Shown here piece by piece: positions 62,631 through 64,000 of a stretch of DNA of 64,000 nt. The notes beneath the pieces are model-generated. The model was not told the DNA's origin, searched no databases, and worked only from the letters and a program-made list of their open reading frames with translations. Each line of letters opens with the position of its first letter. The first letter of the stretch is position 1. The DNA is from Niameybacter massiliensis (GTDB lineage: Bacteria > Bacillota > Clostridia > Lachnospirales > Cellulosilyticaceae): the NCBI RefSeq assembly GCF_001282685.1, contig NZ_LN875035.1, forward strand, positions 2,590,001 through 2,654,000, given 5' to 3'. The position numbers and the translations under genes are program-made.

Positions 62631-63956
62631 CTATTCAGCTGGTAAAATAGTTACTTCTTCTTCACCAGCTTGTTCCATCCTTGCTACAAGACGTTTTGCA
62701 AGCTCTTTTCTTACTTCTACATAACGCTCATCTTTAACTAAGTTACAAAGTTCATGTGGATCTTCTTGTAAATCATATAAGAAGGCTTCGTAATATGTAT
62801 CTGCTCCTGCTTCTTTCCAAGCATCACCTTTTGCCATCACAGAATATTTATAGCGATTTGTACGAATTGCTCTACCTATATGACTTTCACTAATTTGTAG
62901 AAATACTTCTTGTTGCCAGTCTTCTTTATTTCCTTGTAGTAACTGACAAATTGAATGACCATGATAGTTTTTGGGTACTTCAATTCCTGCACAGTCTAAC
63001 ATCGTTGCTGGTAAGTCAATCAAGCTTACAAGTTCTTCAACGACGCCACCTTTTTCAAATCCAGGCCCATGTACAATAAGTGGGATATGTGTACATCCAT
63101 CATGGCAAGAACGTTTATATTCACCATTACGTGTTTTAAAGTGTGAACCATGGTCTGAAGTATAAATAATAATGGTATTCTCATAAATACCTTTTTCTTT
63201 TAAAGTTTCCACCAATCTTCCTACATTGTAGTCTAGGCTATGACAACATCCAAGATAATTTGGATATTGTGCTTCCCAATCCCCTTGTCCTAATGGTAAA
63301 TCACCCGGGTGTTCGAAGTCTTTAAAACGTTCAAGACTTCCATCTGGTCCCTCATATCGATCTCTATCATTTTGATGATGTGGTTCGATTTGTGATACAA
63401 ATAGGAAGAATGGTTTATCACTCTCTTTATTACGAATATAGTCTAAGGCATAGTTATTGATACAATCAGCACGATACCCTATAAACTCTACTTTTTTATC
63501 ATCTTTATCAAACACATATCCGTTGTAACCATGTGAAGTAAATTCTAGTACATCTGATGCCATCCAATAATCTTTATATCCACCTCTTCTATCTTCTGGA
63601 ATAGCTGTTGTTTCAAAATGTAAATCTGCCTTATTGTCACTTGCTAAATGCCATTTACCTACATAAGCTGTTTCATACCCTGCCTCATTAAAATAATCTG
63701 CAAGCATTTTTTTAGAGAAATCTGGTGCTATGGCATTAGTAAAGCATCCTGTAGATGTTGCATATTGTCCAAGTTGTAAACAAGATCTAGCCGGACCACA
63801 TACTGGCTGACATGTAAATGCATTATTAAATCGAGTTCCCTCTGCTGCTAACTTATCTAAGTTAGGGGTTACATCTAACTTCTGTCCGTAGCATCCTAAA
63901 GTATCCCATCTTTGTTGGTCTGAAAAATAAAAAATAATGTTCGGCTGTTTGTTCAT
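62631..63956 (-). CDS. Sulfatase (formylglycine type, Cys-type site)
   Basis: 441 aa, cytoplasmic (no signal peptide). Metal residues are in FYFSDQQRWD. The active-site signature is CGPARS with C53, P55 and R57. Further motifs are GKWHLA and YTSDHGSH. It is distinct from the sulfatase at 47425, with a different signature and shorter length, so it likely acts on another position or sugar. It needs the same radical-SAM maturase, absent from this window. It stands on the minus strand with its promoter at the right edge. Confidence 0.92.
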   Translation of the reverse strand: MNKQPNIIFYFSDQQRWDTLGCYGQKLDVTPNLDKLAAEGTRFNNAFTCQPVCGPARSCLQLGQYATSTGCFTNAIAPDFSKKMLADYFNEAGYETAYVGKWHLASDNKADLHFETTAIPEDRRGGYKDYWMASDVLEFTSHGYNGYVFDKDDKKVEFIGYRADCINNYALDYIRNKESDKPFFLFVSQIEPHHQNDRDRYEGPDGSLERFKDFEHPGDLPLGQGDWEAQYPNYLGCCHSLDYNVGRLVETLKEKGIYENTIIIYTSDHGSHFKTRNGEYKRSCHDGCTHIPLIVHGPGFEKGGVVEELVSLIDLPATMLDCAGIEVPKNYHGHSICQLLQGNKEDWQQEVFLQISESHIGRAIRTNRYKYSVMAKGDAWKEAGADTYYEAFLYDLQEDPHELCNLVKDERYVEVRKELAKRLVARMEQAGEEEVTILPAE

Positions 63957-64000
63957 TTCTAACTCCTATTTTTATGTTAAATTTAAAAGTAAACTACTTT

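Overview
This is a low-GC (mid-30s percent by eye) window from an anaerobic Firmicute, most likely a Clostridia/Lachnospirales fermenter. A Cellulosilyticum-like polymer degrader is my guess, not a proven placement. Supporting points are strong AGGAGG-type ribosome sites, YesMN-type two-component regulators beside carbohydrate ABC transporters, Cys-type sulfatases, 2Fe/4Fe-ferredoxin MinD ATPases with NifX/NifU-like proteins, and an iron alcohol dehydrogenase. I found no rRNA, tRNA, CRISPR array or intact insertion sequence.

Layout. (1) 1-9.6 kb, minus strand: a glycuronide-use locus. It encodes KDPG/KDG aldolase, KDG kinase, a three-gene sugar ABC importer, a GH88 unsaturated glucuronyl hydrolase, and a sensor kinase/AraC-type response regulator pair. 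The regulator runs off the left edge. (2) 9.8-24.7 kb: an accessory island. It holds four full copies (9831, 12279, 22718, 23421) and one deleted remnant (about 11200) of a roughly 510-536 nt structured RNA, all on the plus strand. Between them lie a HEPN/MNT toxin-antitoxin-like pair, a TPR membrane protein, a secreted stalk-domain protein, a methyltransferase overlapping a PLD-nuclease/helicase, a GHKL ATPase, and a UvrD helicase fused to a nuclease domain and a LexA-like self-cleaving domain. This looks like an uncharacterised defence or genome-maintenance cluster. (3) 24.8-29.4 kb: a MATE exporter, a chemoreceptor and an Fnr-like regulator with a C-terminal iron-sulfur-type cysteine cluster. 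(4) 29.5-39.1 kb, minus strand: a seven-gene Opp/Nik-type importer plus two half-ABC transporters and an AraC regulator, probably for a metal-chelate or peptide. (5) 39.2-45.5 kb: a decayed MATE tail; an ORP/Nif-like cluster (two NifX-like proteins, two ferredoxin-MinD ATPases, DUF134, NifU) with paired CATATG operator-like sites; then an iron alcohol dehydrogenase and a PocR-AraC regulator. (6) 45.7-64 kb: a second polysaccharide region with a GPH sugar symporter, two sulfatases, a ROK repressor, a DUF4838 protein, a second YesMN pair with its ABC importer, a truncated GH42-like gene, a GDPD, a GH4 glycosidase and an AraC regulator.

How it fits together. Regions 1 and 6 suggest growth on sulfated, uronic-acid-containing glycans. 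Sulfatases remove sulfate, GH88 opens unsaturated uronyl disaccharides, ABC/GPH systems import, and KdgK/KdgA feed KDG into pyruvate and glyceraldehyde-3-phosphate. No polysaccharide lyase and no sulfatase-maturating radical-SAM enzyme is in the window, so these must lie elsewhere. The most unusual content is the repeated RNA, whose two long-range pseudoknots and several stems are preserved with compensating changes between two diverged subfamilies, and the helicase-nuclease-LexA fusion next to a GHKL ATPase.
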